DNA of 64,000 nt from an uncultured Chloroflexus sp. (GTDB lineage Bacteria > Chloroflexota > Chloroflexia > Chloroflexales > Chloroflexaceae): positions 1-64,000 of the forward strand of contig NZ_CALFBQ010000005.1 of NCBI RefSeq assembly GCF_937951745.1, written 5' to 3'. A model generated the notes under the pieces. It was not told where the DNA came from. It saw only the letters and a list, made by a program, of their open reading frames with translations, and ran no database searches. Shown here piece after piece: positions 43,320-52,755 of this stretch; the stretch's first letter is position 1; every line of letters starts with the position of its first letter. The translations under genes and the position numbers were made by a program.

Positions 43320-44525
43320 TTACCCATTCTTTGTGGTTTGGCGTTGTCGCCACGCCAGTAGCCGTTGCTGAGCAGCGCGGAGAGTCTCGTCGCGTTTGGC
43401 GAAGCAAAACCGGGCTAGCAACGGCAAATCGTGCTGGCGGGCATAGAAGGCCGAGGGCGGGATAGCGGCGACGCCGACTTCTTGGGTAAGAAAGCGGCAG
43501 AAGGCGACATCATGATCAAAGCCGGTTGATGAGATATCGGCCATTAAGAAGTAACTGCCTTCGGTTGGCAATACCGGCAAATCAACACTTGCTAGTATTT
43601 CAGCCAAGAGCCGGTAACGAGCGGTATACTCAGCGCGAAACTGGGCGTAATAGCCGTTGCGCAGCGCCTCTTCAAGCGCCGCCGCCGCCGCAAATTGCAA
43701 CGGGGTGGCGGTGGCGAAGGTGATCCATTGGTGAGCCGCGCGCAGCGCGGCGTTGAGGTGGGCCGGGCCAACTGCGTACCCGATCTTCCAGCCGGTGAGA
43801 CTAAACGTCTTGCCGATACTGTTAATCGTCAAGGTGCGCTCCCACATTCCCGACAGGGTCGCGATAGGAATGTGTTCAGCGCCAGCGAAGACCAACTGAT
43901 CATAGACCTCATCCGATACCACTACCACATCGTAAGTCTGGCACAGCTCGGCGATCTGCTCGAGTTCGGCCCGTCGAAAGACCTTGCCAGTCGGGTTGTG
44001 GGGCGTGTTCAGCATCACCAAGCGCGTGCGTGCTGAAAAGGCGGCGCGCAATTCCGCCGGATCAAACCACCACCCTGTTTGGCCTTCTACCGGCGGATGG
44101 AGGCGGACGAAGCGCGGCACGCCGCCGGCCATAGTCACATCAGGCAGATACGCATCGTAAAACGGCTCGAACAGAATGACCTCATCGCCGGGGTTAACCA
44201 ACGCCTGCACTGCCGCGAAGAGTGCCTCAGTCGCGCCGCTGGTGACGGTCACTTCGTTCTGCGGATCGATCGCACGCCAGCCGTGGGCCTGCCACGTGGC
44301 AGCAATCGCCTCTCGTAACCGAGGAATGCCAATATAAGGGGCATACTGATTAGCATCGGCGGCAATTGCCTCAGCGGCTGCTTGCTTGATCCATTCCGGC
44401 CCGGCGAAATCAGGAAAGCCTTGCCCAAGATTGACCGCGCCGCACTGCACGGCAAGGGCGCTGATTTCGGCAAAAATCGTGGTGCCAAACTGGCGAACGC
44501 GCTCGGCGCTGGGTGCTGTGGTCAT
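43320..44525 (-). CDS. Class I/II aminotransferase (methionine/kynurenine type)
   Basis: 401 residues from ATG 44525, preceded by AGAGG. NLGQGFPDFAGP, NQYAPYIGIPRLREAIA, TVTSGATEALFAAVQALVNPGDEVILFEPFYDAY, LNTPHNPTGKVF, SDEVYDQLVF and the PLP lysine in SIGKTFSLTGWKIGY follow the YbdL/CCBL subgroup, which transaminates methionine, glutamine or aromatic residues to a 2-oxoacid. Exact substrate not decidable. The gene lies near gdhA and peptidases. Confidence 0.93.
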   Translation of the reverse strand: MTTAPSAERVRQFGTTIFAEISALAVQCGAVNLGQGFPDFAGPEWIKQAAAEAIAADANQYAPYIGIPRLREAIAATWQAHGWRAIDPQNEVTVTSGATEALFAAVQALVNPGDEVILFEPFYDAYLPDVTMAGGVPRFVRLHPPVEGQTGWWFDPAELRAAFSARTRLVMLNTPHNPTGKVFRRAELEQIAELCQTYDVVVVSDEVYDQLVFAGAEHIPIATLSGMWERTLTINSIGKTFSLTGWKIGYAVGPAHLNAALRAAHQWITFATATPLQFAAAAALEEALRNGYYAQFRAEYTARYRLLAEILASVDLPVLPTEGSYFLMADISSTGFDHDVAFCRFLTQEVGVAAIPPSAFYARQHDLPLLARFCFAKRDETLRAAQQRLLAWRQRQTTKNG

Positions 44526-44652
44526 CAGTGAACCTCTGATGGATGGCAGAAGAACCGGCTTTCTGTATGGTACCACAGACCGGTGCAACTTTTGCGACTG
44601 CATCGGCGTCATACCGGCAGTACCAGAGTACGAACGTTGAAGGAGGAAGAAT

Positions 44653-45045
44653 ATGTCATTCCAGCGCGATCAGATGCGATTAATCGGTCTGCTCTTAGTG
44701 ACGATGGGTATTGTCGCGATCTTTAAGTTGTGGTGGCTGGTGCCGATCGCGTTGCTGGCCGGCGGCGGCATCGTCATCTACCGCCGCCAACGCAGCCTTG
44801 GCCGCACCAACGAAGCGGTGCAAGCCTTGTTGTGGGGCGTGGGCTTGGCGCTACTCTCGCTGATCAATTTGGTGTGGCCGGGCATTTTGGTGCTCGGCGG
44901 CGTGAGCCTGCTGCTGATTGGCCGCGAGGATGCCGTCGAGCAGCGAATGTGGGCATTGCTCGGGCAGGTGCTGAATTGGAACCGTCGCCCCACCTCGCCG
45001 CCGGCGAGCAATAAAGTACAGATTATTGAGAAGGACGGTGAATAG
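44653..45045 (+). CDS. Small multi-span membrane protein
   Basis: 130 residues with a GAAGGAGGAAG ribosome site. Two pairs of hydrophobic segments (LIGLLLVTMGIVAIFKLWWLVPIALLAGGGIVI and LLWGVGLALLSLINLVWPGILVLGGVSLLLIG) suggest four spans, followed by a polar tail ending KVQIIEKDGE. This pattern resembles DUF5668-like or LiaI/LiaF-type domains, but I cannot assign it firmly. Its end overlaps the convergent DUF3352-like gene by 23 bases. Confidence 0.8.
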   Translation: MSFQRDQMRLIGLLLVTMGIVAIFKLWWLVPIALLAGGGIVIYRRQRSLGRTNEAVQALLWGVGLALLSLINLVWPGILVLGGVSLLLIGREDAVEQRMWALLGQVLNWNRRPTSPPASNKVQIIEKDGE

Positions 45046-45847
45046 CCGATCCTTCCCCCAACACCTTCACCAACCATGCTCGCACCGCCGCCCGCGCCGC
45101 TTCGGCAGCGGGCGAACCATCAGTGTAGAGCGTGCCGGAACGCACGGTCGCTATCGTCTCGCGGAATTGCTGAAATGTAGGCAGGCTGGCCAGTCGGTTT
45201 GGTCGATCTGGGCCGGCTGCCAGATCAAGCAGCGCTTCTGGCCGGTTAGAAAAGACGATATAGTGCTCGATCAAGCCTACTGCCCGCAGCGGACTGGCAA
45301 TCTCGCCGATGTAGATCGTCGCATTGCCGGCCCGTTGCTCGGTAAACGTTTCACCCCGGTTCCGGCGCACTTCCAGATATTTGTCTAGAAAGATCTTAGC
45401 TAGCGGATCGTTGCGCGAAGCCAGAAAGACCAATACCTCGCCATTTTCAACCAAATCGGTGGCCACATCATTCGTAACCGGGGTAAAGTCACGTACCACG
45501 ACTGCAATATCGCTGCCGATCCACGTTATCACATCGCTATCGAGCTTCACGCCAAGCACAGCGGCAACGTTGGCAGCTGCATCTGCTGGCATCGTGAGGC
45601 CAAACACTTCGCTGAGCGCCCGTTCGATCCGCGGTTGTTCAGGCACGTCGCTAAGGGTTGGTGACAGGCTAGCGTACAGTTGGACATCAGCCGGTAAGAG
45701 TTCTGCCGGCGCTGGGCCGCGTTGGACGGTGGTAAACCAGTAGACGAACATAGCGCCGATCAGAGTAGCAATCAAGGTGATCGCCAGTCCGCCGGCGAAG
45801 GCGTAACCAAGACCTCGTTCACGGGGAATGGTTGATGTTTTGATCAT
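45023..45847 (-). CDS. DUF3352-like membrane-anchored protein
   Basis: 274 residues from ATG 45847; a TTG eight codons upstream is an alternative and ribosome sites are weak for both. There is one N-terminal span (about 15-37), then an extracytoplasmic domain starting ELLPADVQLYASLSPTLSD with later DPLAKIFLDKYLEVRR and GLIEHYIVFSNRPEALLDLA, which matches the general pattern of DUF3352 proteins of cyanobacteria and Chloroflexota. Function unknown. Confidence 0.72.
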   Translation of the reverse strand: MIKTSTIPRERGLGYAFAGGLAITLIATLIGAMFVYWFTTVQRGPAPAELLPADVQLYASLSPTLSDVPEQPRIERALSEVFGLTMPADAAANVAAVLGVKLDSDVITWIGSDIAVVVRDFTPVTNDVATDLVENGEVLVFLASRNDPLAKIFLDKYLEVRRNRGETFTEQRAGNATIYIGEIASPLRAVGLIEHYIVFSNRPEALLDLAAGPDRPNRLASLPTFQQFRETIATVRSGTLYTDGSPAAEAARAAVRAWLVKVLGEGSAIHRPSQ

Positions 45848-45959
45848 AGTCTTGTCACAGAGGCAGTCCAATGCTCTCTTGATATGGTACCATAGGTATA
45901 GACTGAATTTCGTAATCCCTGCAACTCTTCGTTCTCACCCTACCCAGAGGCAGGCATAT

Positions 45960-46958
45960 ATGCGGATCGAAACCTTACCGCCGGCAGCGGCGGTTGGTCA
46001 TATTCTCTGCCACAATGTAGCCGATGCGCAGGGGCGAAAAGCGTTTCATAAAGGACGGCGCCTGCGTGTTGAAGATGTGCCGCGTCTGGTTGAGCTAGGG
46101 CTATCGGCAGTACGGGTAGCGATATTAGCGCCTGATGATGTCCACGAAGACGAAGCGGCTATTCGGGTAGCGCAGATCGTCGCTGGGTCGGGGGTAGCAA
46201 TTGGCGAACCGCACGCCGGTCGGGTCAACCTATATGCAGTCAGTGATGGCCCACTGATGATTAATGCTGAAGCGTTATTCTCGATCAACCTGATCGATGG
46301 TCTTACGATTGCGACCCTTCCTCCTTACACCTTGGTTACTGCCGGACAGATGATCGCAACGATCAAGATCATTCCGTTTGCCGTCCCCGTGACCGATCTG
46401 CTGCAAGCAGCCGCCATAGCCGGTGGAGCAGGCGTGTTGCGGGTTGCTCCGTTGGTTCGGCAGCAGTTTGGTGTGGCATTGGTAAGTAGCCCGGCGGCAC
46501 GAGCAAGGGTGGAACGAGGCATATTGCCGGCCATTGCCGGTCGGATCACCGATCTTGGTGCAACGATAGTTGCCTGCCGAGATTTGCCGTTAGATGAGTA
46601 TGAAGTTGCTGTCGGTCTAGCTGACCTCATGGCTGCCGGATCGAATATTATCATCACTGCCGGTGAGACGTCGGTCGTTGATCGCGATGATGTCATTCCG
46701 CGAGCAGTGCGGCGACTAGGTGGCGAGATCGCGCATTACGGCGCGCCGGTTGAGCCGGGGAATCTGTTGTTGCTAGCCTATCTTCATCACGCCGTTGATA
46801 CCATCCCCCTGATTGGCGCGCCCGGTTGTGTGCGTTCACGCGACCAGAATATTGTTGATCTGATCTTGCCGCGACTAATGGCAAATGAGCGGCTCGGTCG
46901 GCGCGAGATTGCTGCGCTGGGCCTTGGCGGGCTGCTTGGCGCCTCCCGGCGCGGATGA
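45960..46958 (+). CDS. Molybdopterin-binding (MoeA/MoaB-like) protein
   Basis: 332 residues from ATG 45960. The first part (about 1-150) resembles the AFT or domain I/II region of MoeA-like proteins (HILCHNVADAQGRKAFHKGRRLRVEDV). The C-terminal half carries a MoaB/MogA-like molybdopterin-binding fold with GLADLMAAGSNIIITAGETSVVDRDDVIPRAV and IPLIGAPGCVRS. Such stand-alone proteins are annotated as molybdopterin-binding but their reaction is untested. No other molybdenum-cofactor gene is in the window. Confidence 0.82.
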   Translation: MRIETLPPAAAVGHILCHNVADAQGRKAFHKGRRLRVEDVPRLVELGLSAVRVAILAPDDVHEDEAAIRVAQIVAGSGVAIGEPHAGRVNLYAVSDGPLMINAEALFSINLIDGLTIATLPPYTLVTAGQMIATIKIIPFAVPVTDLLQAAAIAGGAGVLRVAPLVRQQFGVALVSSPAARARVERGILPAIAGRITDLGATIVACRDLPLDEYEVAVGLADLMAAGSNIIITAGETSVVDRDDVIPRAVRRLGGEIAHYGAPVEPGNLLLLAYLHHAVDTIPLIGAPGCVRSRDQNIVDLILPRLMANERLGRREIAALGLGGLLGASRRG

Positions 46959-47126
46959 GGTATGAACCAGCCCGGCTACGGAGCACGGCTGTTTGACTGC
47001 CGTATCCGCGAGCGCGGTAGCCGTGATGCTCTTCGCAATCTCGATCGCCGGTGCAACTTCGCCGCAGCCGCTTGCGTAATGGTAATATATCTGCCAGCAC
47101 GCCTGAACACGCTGAAAGGGGGAGTG

Positions 47127-48479
47127 ATGAGCCTTGAAAGTTTGTACCACGACCGGCGCGAAGCGGCGCTGGCCGATTTCAATCGTGCTATCGAACTTGA
47201 TAGAGACTATGCGTGGGCCTACTTTCAGCGCGGGCAAGTGCTGCGTGAATTGGGAAGGATGGAAGAGTCGTTGGCTGATCTGATGCGAGCGTGTGAACTT
47301 GATCCTGAAGATGCCGCGTATCACGCCGAGTGCGGCGAGACGCTGCGCATGTTGCGCCGCTATGAAGAGGCCATTGCGGCCTTTTCGCGCGCAATCGAGT
47401 TGCGTCCTGCCTATCCATGGGCGCTAGGTAGCCGTGGCCAAGTATGGCGAGCGATGCGCCGCCATCATGAGGCAATAGCCGACTTTGACGCGGCGCTGGC
47501 GCTGAATCCGACACTGGCATGGGTTCACGCCGAGCGGGGCGAGGCGCTGCGGGCGCTGCGTCGGCACCCGGAAGCGATCGAGGCATTTACGCAGGCTTTG
47601 GCGATAGATCCTCATTATCCGTGGGCGCTGGGGCATCGCGGCATTGCTTACCGCGAATTGCGCGATTATCCGGCGGCCATTGCCGATTTTGACGCCGCCA
47701 TTGCCTTGCAAGACGATCTGGCATGGCTCTATGCCGAGCGCGGTGAATCGCGTCGTTTGGCTGACGACTACGATGGCGCATTGATCGATCTTAGTCGTGC
47801 GATCGAGCTTGATCCCGATTATGCATGGGCGTTAGGCAGTCGCGGCGCTACCTTCCGCGCGCTTGGTGATACTGAAGCGGCCTTAGCCGATTTCAACCGC
47901 GCGCTTGAACTCGATCCCGATTATGCATGGGTCTATATGCAGCGTGGCCTCTTGCATCGCGCCGCCGATCGGATTGATGAGGCGCTGGCCGATTTCAGCC
48001 GCGTGATCGAGCTTGAACCCAACCACGTGGGCGCATTTGCCGAACGGGGCGAGATTTGTCGCCTGCGCCGCCGTTACAACGAAGCGTTGGCCGATTTTAG
48101 CCGCGCGATCGAATTGCAACCCGATCATGCGTGGGCGTTGGGCAGCCGTGGGCAGGTGTATCGGGTGTTGAGCCGTTACGAAGAGGCGTTGGCCGATTTT
48201 AACCGTGCGCTTGAACTGAAACCCGATGTGGTATGGGTGCTCGCTGAGCGGGGCGAAACCTATCGCCTTATGCGCCATTACAATGAGGCGATCGAAGATT
48301 TCAATCGCGCGCTTGAACTCAACCCCGATGACTCGTGGGTGCTGAGCCGGCGCGGCGCAACCTATCAGGCGCTCAAGATTTACGAAGAAGCGTTTATCGA
48401 TCTGACCCGTGCTGTCGAAATTGACCCCAACAATGCGTGGGCATGGGCGCAGCGCGGTTCGCTCTTCCGCCAAATGTGA
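47127..48479 (+). CDS. TPR-repeat protein made almost wholly of 13 TPRs
   Basis: 450 residues from ATG 47127 (AAAGGGGGAG just upstream); earlier in-frame starts lack a ribosome site. I count 13 consecutive 34-residue TPR units, each with a form of EALADFNRALELDPDYAW. The loop after each unit alternates between ALGSRGQ and AERGE types, pointing to a 68-residue two-TPR unit as the duplicating block. No signal, span or other domain is present, so it is a soluble solenoid for protein-protein binding, similar to Sel1/OGT-type scaffolds. Partners unknown. Confidence 0.9.
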   Translation: MSLESLYHDRREAALADFNRAIELDRDYAWAYFQRGQVLRELGRMEESLADLMRACELDPEDAAYHAECGETLRMLRRYEEAIAAFSRAIELRPAYPWALGSRGQVWRAMRRHHEAIADFDAALALNPTLAWVHAERGEALRALRRHPEAIEAFTQALAIDPHYPWALGHRGIAYRELRDYPAAIADFDAAIALQDDLAWLYAERGESRRLADDYDGALIDLSRAIELDPDYAWALGSRGATFRALGDTEAALADFNRALELDPDYAWVYMQRGLLHRAADRIDEALADFSRVIELEPNHVGAFAERGEICRLRRRYNEALADFSRAIELQPDHAWALGSRGQVYRVLSRYEEALADFNRALELKPDVVWVLAERGETYRLMRHYNEAIEDFNRALELNPDDSWVLSRRGATYQALKIYEEAFIDLTRAVEIDPNNAWAWAQRGSLFRQM

Positions 48480-48703
48480 GGGAGTGAATACGACGTTCTT
48501 GGGCATGGGGTTCCGCAGTTGTGATTAACGTTCCATAAAGACGTGAAGCGTGGTAGGTGTGTTATCACCATACGTTGACCTCACCCTAGAACTGGCGTTA
48601 CGCCTGTACGATGACGCTTTACGCCGCTGTATCGCGCCTTGCTGGTTTTGTGGTATCATCGCGGCAGCTTGGTGATATCGCATCGAGGGAGGATTGCGCA
48701 GCC
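48480..48703 (+). promoter_or_regulatory. Intergenic region with extended -10
   Basis: 224 bases between the TPR gene and the glycosyltransferase. TGGTATCAT at 48651-48659 is an extended -10 element; no good -35 is seen. GGCGTTACGCC near 48594 is a short palindrome. Nothing else supportable is present. Confidence 0.4.
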
Positions 48704-49984
48704 ATGGACGCCACCCATCCGCTTCATCCCCGCCCGATCCGGGTGGCGATGTTGGCGCGCGCGGTCTTCCCACTGCACGGTTTTGGCGGTATCGAGCGCC
48801 ACGTCTACCATCTCACCAAATATCTGACCCGTTTGGGAGTAGAAGTGACGCTCTACGTACAAACCCCGCCGGACAACGCCGAGCAAGGCGATCTCCGTCC
48901 CTATGCGATCGAGACTCTTCGTTACGATTATACAACTCCGTTGCTGCCACCAAATGGGGTTATTGGTCGTCAGATCAATTTTCCACTGTACAGTTGGCGG
49001 ATCGGGCGCCTTGCTGCGCAGCGCGTGCTAGCCGGTGCGTTCGATGTGGTGCATACACAGGGGTTGTGTGTCTTTGGTTACGCGGTGGCCCGCCAGCGTG
49101 ACCCACGCTTGCTTAGCACGCCGTTTGTCGCTAACCCGCACGGCATGGAAGAGTTTCGCACTCCTGACCGGCTGAAATGGCTAGCCTACGCCCCATTCCG
49201 ACTGCTCTACGCCTACGGCCATCGCCAAGCCGATCGCGTGATTGCAACCGACGCTTGCACCAAAGATGATCTTCCGCGCTATCTTGGCGTTGATCCGGTG
49301 AAGGTCGTGGTTATCCCTTCGGCGATAGACGTCGAAGAGTGTTTAGCACAGGTGCGCAGCGATCTGCGCATGGCGCTGCGGTTCCGGTTGGGGTTGACGA
49401 GTGGCGGCCCGATTTTGCTCAGCGTGGGCCGGCTCGAACCCAACAAGGGTTTTGATGTCTTGATCGCGGCGCTTGCCCGCTTGCACAATGAATTGCCAGC
49501 CAATTGGCGCTGGTTGCTGGTCGGTAGCGGCTCGGCGCGCGAGGCGCTCGAGCAGCAGGCGCAGGAGGCCGGTATTGCCGATCACACCCTCTTTGTCGGG
49601 CGGCTTAACGATGAGGAGTTACACAGTCTCTACGAAGAGATTGACCTGTTCGTGCATCCCACCCGCTACGAAGGCAGTTCACTCGTCACGCTCGAAGCGA
49701 TGATCCATCGTCGGCCGGTGGTCGCCAGCGCAATCGGCGGGATTCCCGACAAGGTCTTTCCGGGCCGCAACGGCCTATTAGTGCAGCCGGGTGACGTTGA
49801 TGATCTTACCGCTCAACTGCGCGCTGCATTAGCCGCCCGTGACCGTTGGCCAGCGTGGGGAGCAGAAGGCGAACGGATCGTGCGCTCAACCTTCGATTGG
49901 CCGGTCGTAGCACGGCAAACGCTGGCCCTCTATCACGAGTTACTGGCCGGCAACCACACCTCACACCCCGCCCGATCGGGGTGA
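48704..49984 (+). CDS. Glycosyltransferase family 4
   Basis: 426 residues from ATG 48704 (GGAGG about 11 bases upstream). GT-B fold: RVAMLARAVFPLHGFGGIERHVYHL at the N terminus, then FVANPHGMEEF, ILLSVGRLEPNKGFDVLIAALARL, and the donor motif VHPTRYEGSSLVTLEAMIHRRPVVASAIGGIPD with E-x7-E. Likely adds a sugar to a surface glycan or glycolipid. Its last 52 bases overlap the convergent DUF3267 gene, an unusually long overlap that leaves its exact end secure but the neighbour's tail less so. Confidence 0.93.
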   Translation: MDATHPLHPRPIRVAMLARAVFPLHGFGGIERHVYHLTKYLTRLGVEVTLYVQTPPDNAEQGDLRPYAIETLRYDYTTPLLPPNGVIGRQINFPLYSWRIGRLAAQRVLAGAFDVVHTQGLCVFGYAVARQRDPRLLSTPFVANPHGMEEFRTPDRLKWLAYAPFRLLYAYGHRQADRVIATDACTKDDLPRYLGVDPVKVVVIPSAIDVEECLAQVRSDLRMALRFRLGLTSGGPILLSVGRLEPNKGFDVLIAALARLHNELPANWRWLLVGSGSAREALEQQAQEAGIADHTLFVGRLNDEELHSLYEEIDLFVHPTRYEGSSLVTLEAMIHRRPVVASAIGGIPDKVFPGRNGLLVQPGDVDDLTAQLRAALAARDRWPAWGAEGERIVRSTFDWPVVARQTLALYHELLAGNHTSHPARSG

Positions 49985-50484
49985 TCAACCACCAACGCTG
50001 TGGCCGGATCACGTCGTAGCATCCACAAGATTAGCAGATCACCCCCGGCAGCAAGGGTCATGATCGCGCCAAAGCCGGTGACCATCGGCCAATTGCCGAT
50101 AATGCCGATCAGGCCGGGGATGATGCCGAGCGTCACGCACGGCAGAGCCGTGCCAAAACGGTAGGCATTGATCGGCAACGGCTGTTTGGCATGGGCATAC
50201 GGTGCCAGCCCTTTGATGCTGAAGCCGAATGTGATCGCGCTCAGCGGCAGGTGTCCGGCAATCATCCACCCCGCGGCATGCAACCCTTCGTGGACGACAA
50301 CGCCAATCACGAAGGCTCCCAATAGTTCCCACGATGCTATGAGTAAGAACGATTGATGAATGAGGATATGTGCGAAGATGAGCAGCAGGGCAAGCGGCAG
50401 ACCAAACAGCAGCGCGCCCAGATTGGCCTGCGTAAACGAAACCGAGCGATCAAGGTGTTGGTAAGCGGTTTGTGAGGTGTCCAT
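49933..50484 (-). CDS. DUF3267 membrane zincin
   Basis: 183 residues from ATG 50484, preceded by GAGGTG; upstream ATGs in frame lack such a site. Four hydrophobic segments are visible, with VVHEGLHAAGWM (HExxH) at the end of the second, the DUF3267 signature. A later ALPCVTLGIIPGLIGI segment follows the pattern of the family. Members are putative membrane-embedded metallopeptidases of unknown substrate. The last 17 codons overlap the glycosyltransferase gene in the opposite direction. Confidence 0.85.
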   Translation of the reverse strand: MDTSQTAYQHLDRSVSFTQANLGALLFGLPLALLLIFAHILIHQSFLLIASWELLGAFVIGVVVHEGLHAAGWMIAGHLPLSAITFGFSIKGLAPYAHAKQPLPINAYRFGTALPCVTLGIIPGLIGIIGNWPMVTGFGAIMTLAAGGDLLILWMLRRDPATALVVDHPDRAGCEVWLPASNS

Positions 50485-50610
50485 CGGTAGCACCTCATGA
50501 TGTAGCATGGACGCCCATCTGGGTTCATTTCCTTGCATCTAGCGAGATAGGGTTGAACTGGATAATAAGCTGTTTGTGCTGAATAAGGAGCAAATACCAA
50601 AGCTCATTCG

Positions 50611-51630
50611 CTACGGCAGAAAGTCTGATAATTTCTTAGCAAACTCGTCGGCTAACTCGCGAATTGAAGAGGTTACATTGCTGTGACGGCGTAGCCAATC
50701 TTCAGTAAGCATATCTGGCTGAAAAGGTTTGAAAAGGTCGTCTGATAACATCACCGTTTGGGTCATCCCGCCAAGCATACCTCTCCCACCAGCCTGTAAG
50801 TTCCAGCTACAACCCATCACGATATCAGATAAAAGAGTATAGCGCCATGCAACAAAACCTCTCTGTTCGTCAGTGTTAACTTGACGGATCAAGTAAACAC
50901 CATTACTTTGGGTAGTAAGACACAGTCTCAGCATCATCAAAATGCGACCGGCATCTAAGCCGAAATCACCTCGACGGGTTGGACTCTTCTCCTTGACTTC
51001 AACTGGTAGCACTGTACTGTCAGAACCAACAATGAACAGGTCTACATCATACGGATCGGCTAGCGATTTGTGTAACCGCTGTTTGAGGTAACTATAGTAA
51101 AATGCCTGCCGTAACGTGAGAGCGGTGAGTTGGGTTTCGCTTGCCTGCAAAAAACGGTTTTTGATATCTTCATGCCAACAGTTGCCGCGCGCATTGCGCC
51201 CACGCTCCGGCCAACGGGTAAACAGATGATTGGAAGGGGTGAACTGTTGATCGGCGTACACGTAGTTTTTCCAAGATAGTTGGTCAATGTTTGGCGATGA
51301 GCTTATCGCTCCCGCAACGATCACTCCGATTCCGTTAGCGTTAAGAAATGTAGCTATGGCTTGAAACCTCCCGTTTTTATTCCAACTATCAATTGCTTGA
51401 GTTATTTCTTGATCATTGAGATAAAGTTCAGGTAGAACAAAAACTGCATAGCGATACTGGTAAAACTGCGGTGTTTTGGGTGAGATGATCCAAGCTCCTG
51501 AAAGAAATTGTTGTGATGGATGTACGAAGTTTTCTAATTCAATCTCGGCAATCATACCGCGCGCTTTATTGTTTACTATTACGCTTTGCAAATACGCTAT
51601 CGCTTCGTCAGTGGAAAAATAGATTGGCAT
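50611..51630 (-). CDS. Putative type II restriction endonuclease
   Basis: 339 residues. It lies 30 bases after the DNA cytosine methyltransferase on the same strand, the usual R-M layout. A PD-(D/E)xK-type core is visible: YDVDLFIVGSDSTVLPVEVKEK with Asp197, Glu211 and Lys213 in the spacing D-x13-E-x-K. The rest matches no family I can name, and the recognition site cannot be told. Codon use and AT content differ from the surroundings, as for the methyltransferase. Confidence 0.72.
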   Translation of the reverse strand: MPIYFSTDEAIAYLQSVIVNNKARGMIAEIELENFVHPSQQFLSGAWIISPKTPQFYQYRYAVFVLPELYLNDQEITQAIDSWNKNGRFQAIATFLNANGIGVIVAGAISSSPNIDQLSWKNYVYADQQFTPSNHLFTRWPERGRNARGNCWHEDIKNRFLQASETQLTALTLRQAFYYSYLKQRLHKSLADPYDVDLFIVGSDSTVLPVEVKEKSPTRRGDFGLDAGRILMMLRLCLTTQSNGVYLIRQVNTDEQRGFVAWRYTLLSDIVMGCSWNLQAGGRGMLGGMTQTVMLSDDLFKPFQPDMLTEDWLRRHSNVTSSIRELADEFAKKLSDFLP

Positions 51631-51660
51631 GCGGTCGGCATCCTTGCTAATGTTATCAAG

Positions 51661-52665
51661 CTATCTTGTTTCACATAATTCAAACAAGCGCAAATTATAA
51701 GCTTGTTCACGCTTTAGGATGGGATTACGCAAAGCCTTCATTATCTCGTTGGCAATATGTTCAACGATCGGTACAACCACAGAATTGCCAAATTGTCGAT
51801 ATGCGCTTGTATCGCTACAGACAATCTTAAAACTCTCTGGAAAACCCATCAGGCGGGCGCATTCGCGTGGAGTGAGGCGACGTGGATTTTTCCCTTCCTG
51901 TGGGATCAAGATCTCAGAACCGTCTTTATAATACCGAGCGCTTAATGTACGAGTAACTTGATCAAGATCAGCTAATCCAAACCCAAAGCCATTTCCCTTC
52001 GCACGATGCTTGTCAGCGTACTGCTGGAGGTACTTCCATAAGTGATCGGTAAGCGTGTATTTTGGATCAACATCAGATTCGAGAATATCCCGTAATTTTG
52101 GTTTTCGATCAGGAATCGTTGGAAATTCAAACGCAATCGGATCCGAGAAGCCGACAATATAAATCCGCTCACGGTGTTGTGGGACAAGAAGGCGCGCATC
52201 GATCACCTTGTGGTAGACGAAGTACCCGAGTTCTTCGGTAAGTGTCTCGTAAATAATTCGGAACGTTTTTCCTCGATCATGACTAACAAGATGTTTAACA
52301 TTTTCTAACAAAAATGCGCGTGGTCTTTTGCGATCAATAATGCGCGCTACATCGAAAAAGAGGGTTCCTTGGGTGATGTGGGCAAATCCGTGAGCATTAC
52401 CGAGCGCATTATGCTTTGTAACGCCGGCAATGCTAAAGGGTTGGCAAGGAAAACCAGCAGTCAAAATATCGTGATCAGGAATGTCATCTGCCGGTATTTG
52501 TGTAATGTCACCAGCCGGTTTGTCGCCAAAATTCGCTTCGTAGGTACGGCAGGCCATCTTGTCCCATTCAGAAGCGAAGATGCACGTTGCGCCTGCGCGT
52601 TCAAAGGCTAGTCTGATACCGCCAATTCCAGCAAAGAGGTCGATGAAGGTGATTCGCTGATCCAT
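51661..52665 (-). CDS. DNA (cytosine-5-)-methyltransferase, Dcm-like
   Basis: 334 residues from ATG 52665. The ten-motif C5 methylase order is clear: motif [16 protein letters not shown], motif [14 protein letters not shown] with Cys74, motif [10 protein letters not shown], motif [15 protein letters not shown], and motif [26 protein letters not shown] and [15 protein letters not shown] resemble the Dcm/EcoRII group, but the target-recognition region (about 195-265) does not reveal the site. It protects host DNA from the adjacent endonuclease. A hand count of 51661-51720 gives about 20 G+C in 60, far below the neighbours. Confidence 0.93.
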   Translation of the reverse strand: MDQRITFIDLFAGIGGIRLAFERAGATCIFASEWDKMACRTYEANFGDKPAGDITQIPADDIPDHDILTAGFPCQPFSIAGVTKHNALGNAHGFAHITQGTLFFDVARIIDRKRPRAFLLENVKHLVSHDRGKTFRIIYETLTEELGYFVYHKVIDARLLVPQHRERIYIVGFSDPIAFEFPTIPDRKPKLRDILESDVDPKYTLTDHLWKYLQQYADKHRAKGNGFGFGLADLDQVTRTLSARYYKDGSEILIPQEGKNPRRLTPRECARLMGFPESFKIVCSDTSAYRQFGNSVVVPIVEHIANEIMKALRNPILKREQAYNLRLFELCETR

Positions 52666-52705
52666 AAGGAACGTGTCCGAATTCGTTGCGTTTGAACATA
52701 GTTGA

Positions 52706-52734
52706 TGTATACAGTATGGCTTGATGGCTGTCAA
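52706..52734 (-). promoter_or_regulatory. Promoter of the restriction-modification operon
   Basis: On the minus strand: -35 TTGACA (52734-52729), 17-bp spacer, -10 TATACA (52711-52706). TGTATACA at 52706-52713 is an 8-bp palindrome that could bind a regulator; no controller gene is seen. Confidence 0.65.
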
Positions 52735-52755
52735 GTTCATTGGAAGGAGTCTGTC

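Noticed and set aside
46962-47126. N-terminal 55-codon extension of the TPR protein
   Set aside because: No ribosome site, non-TPR composition, and a strong site directly precedes the ATG at 47127.
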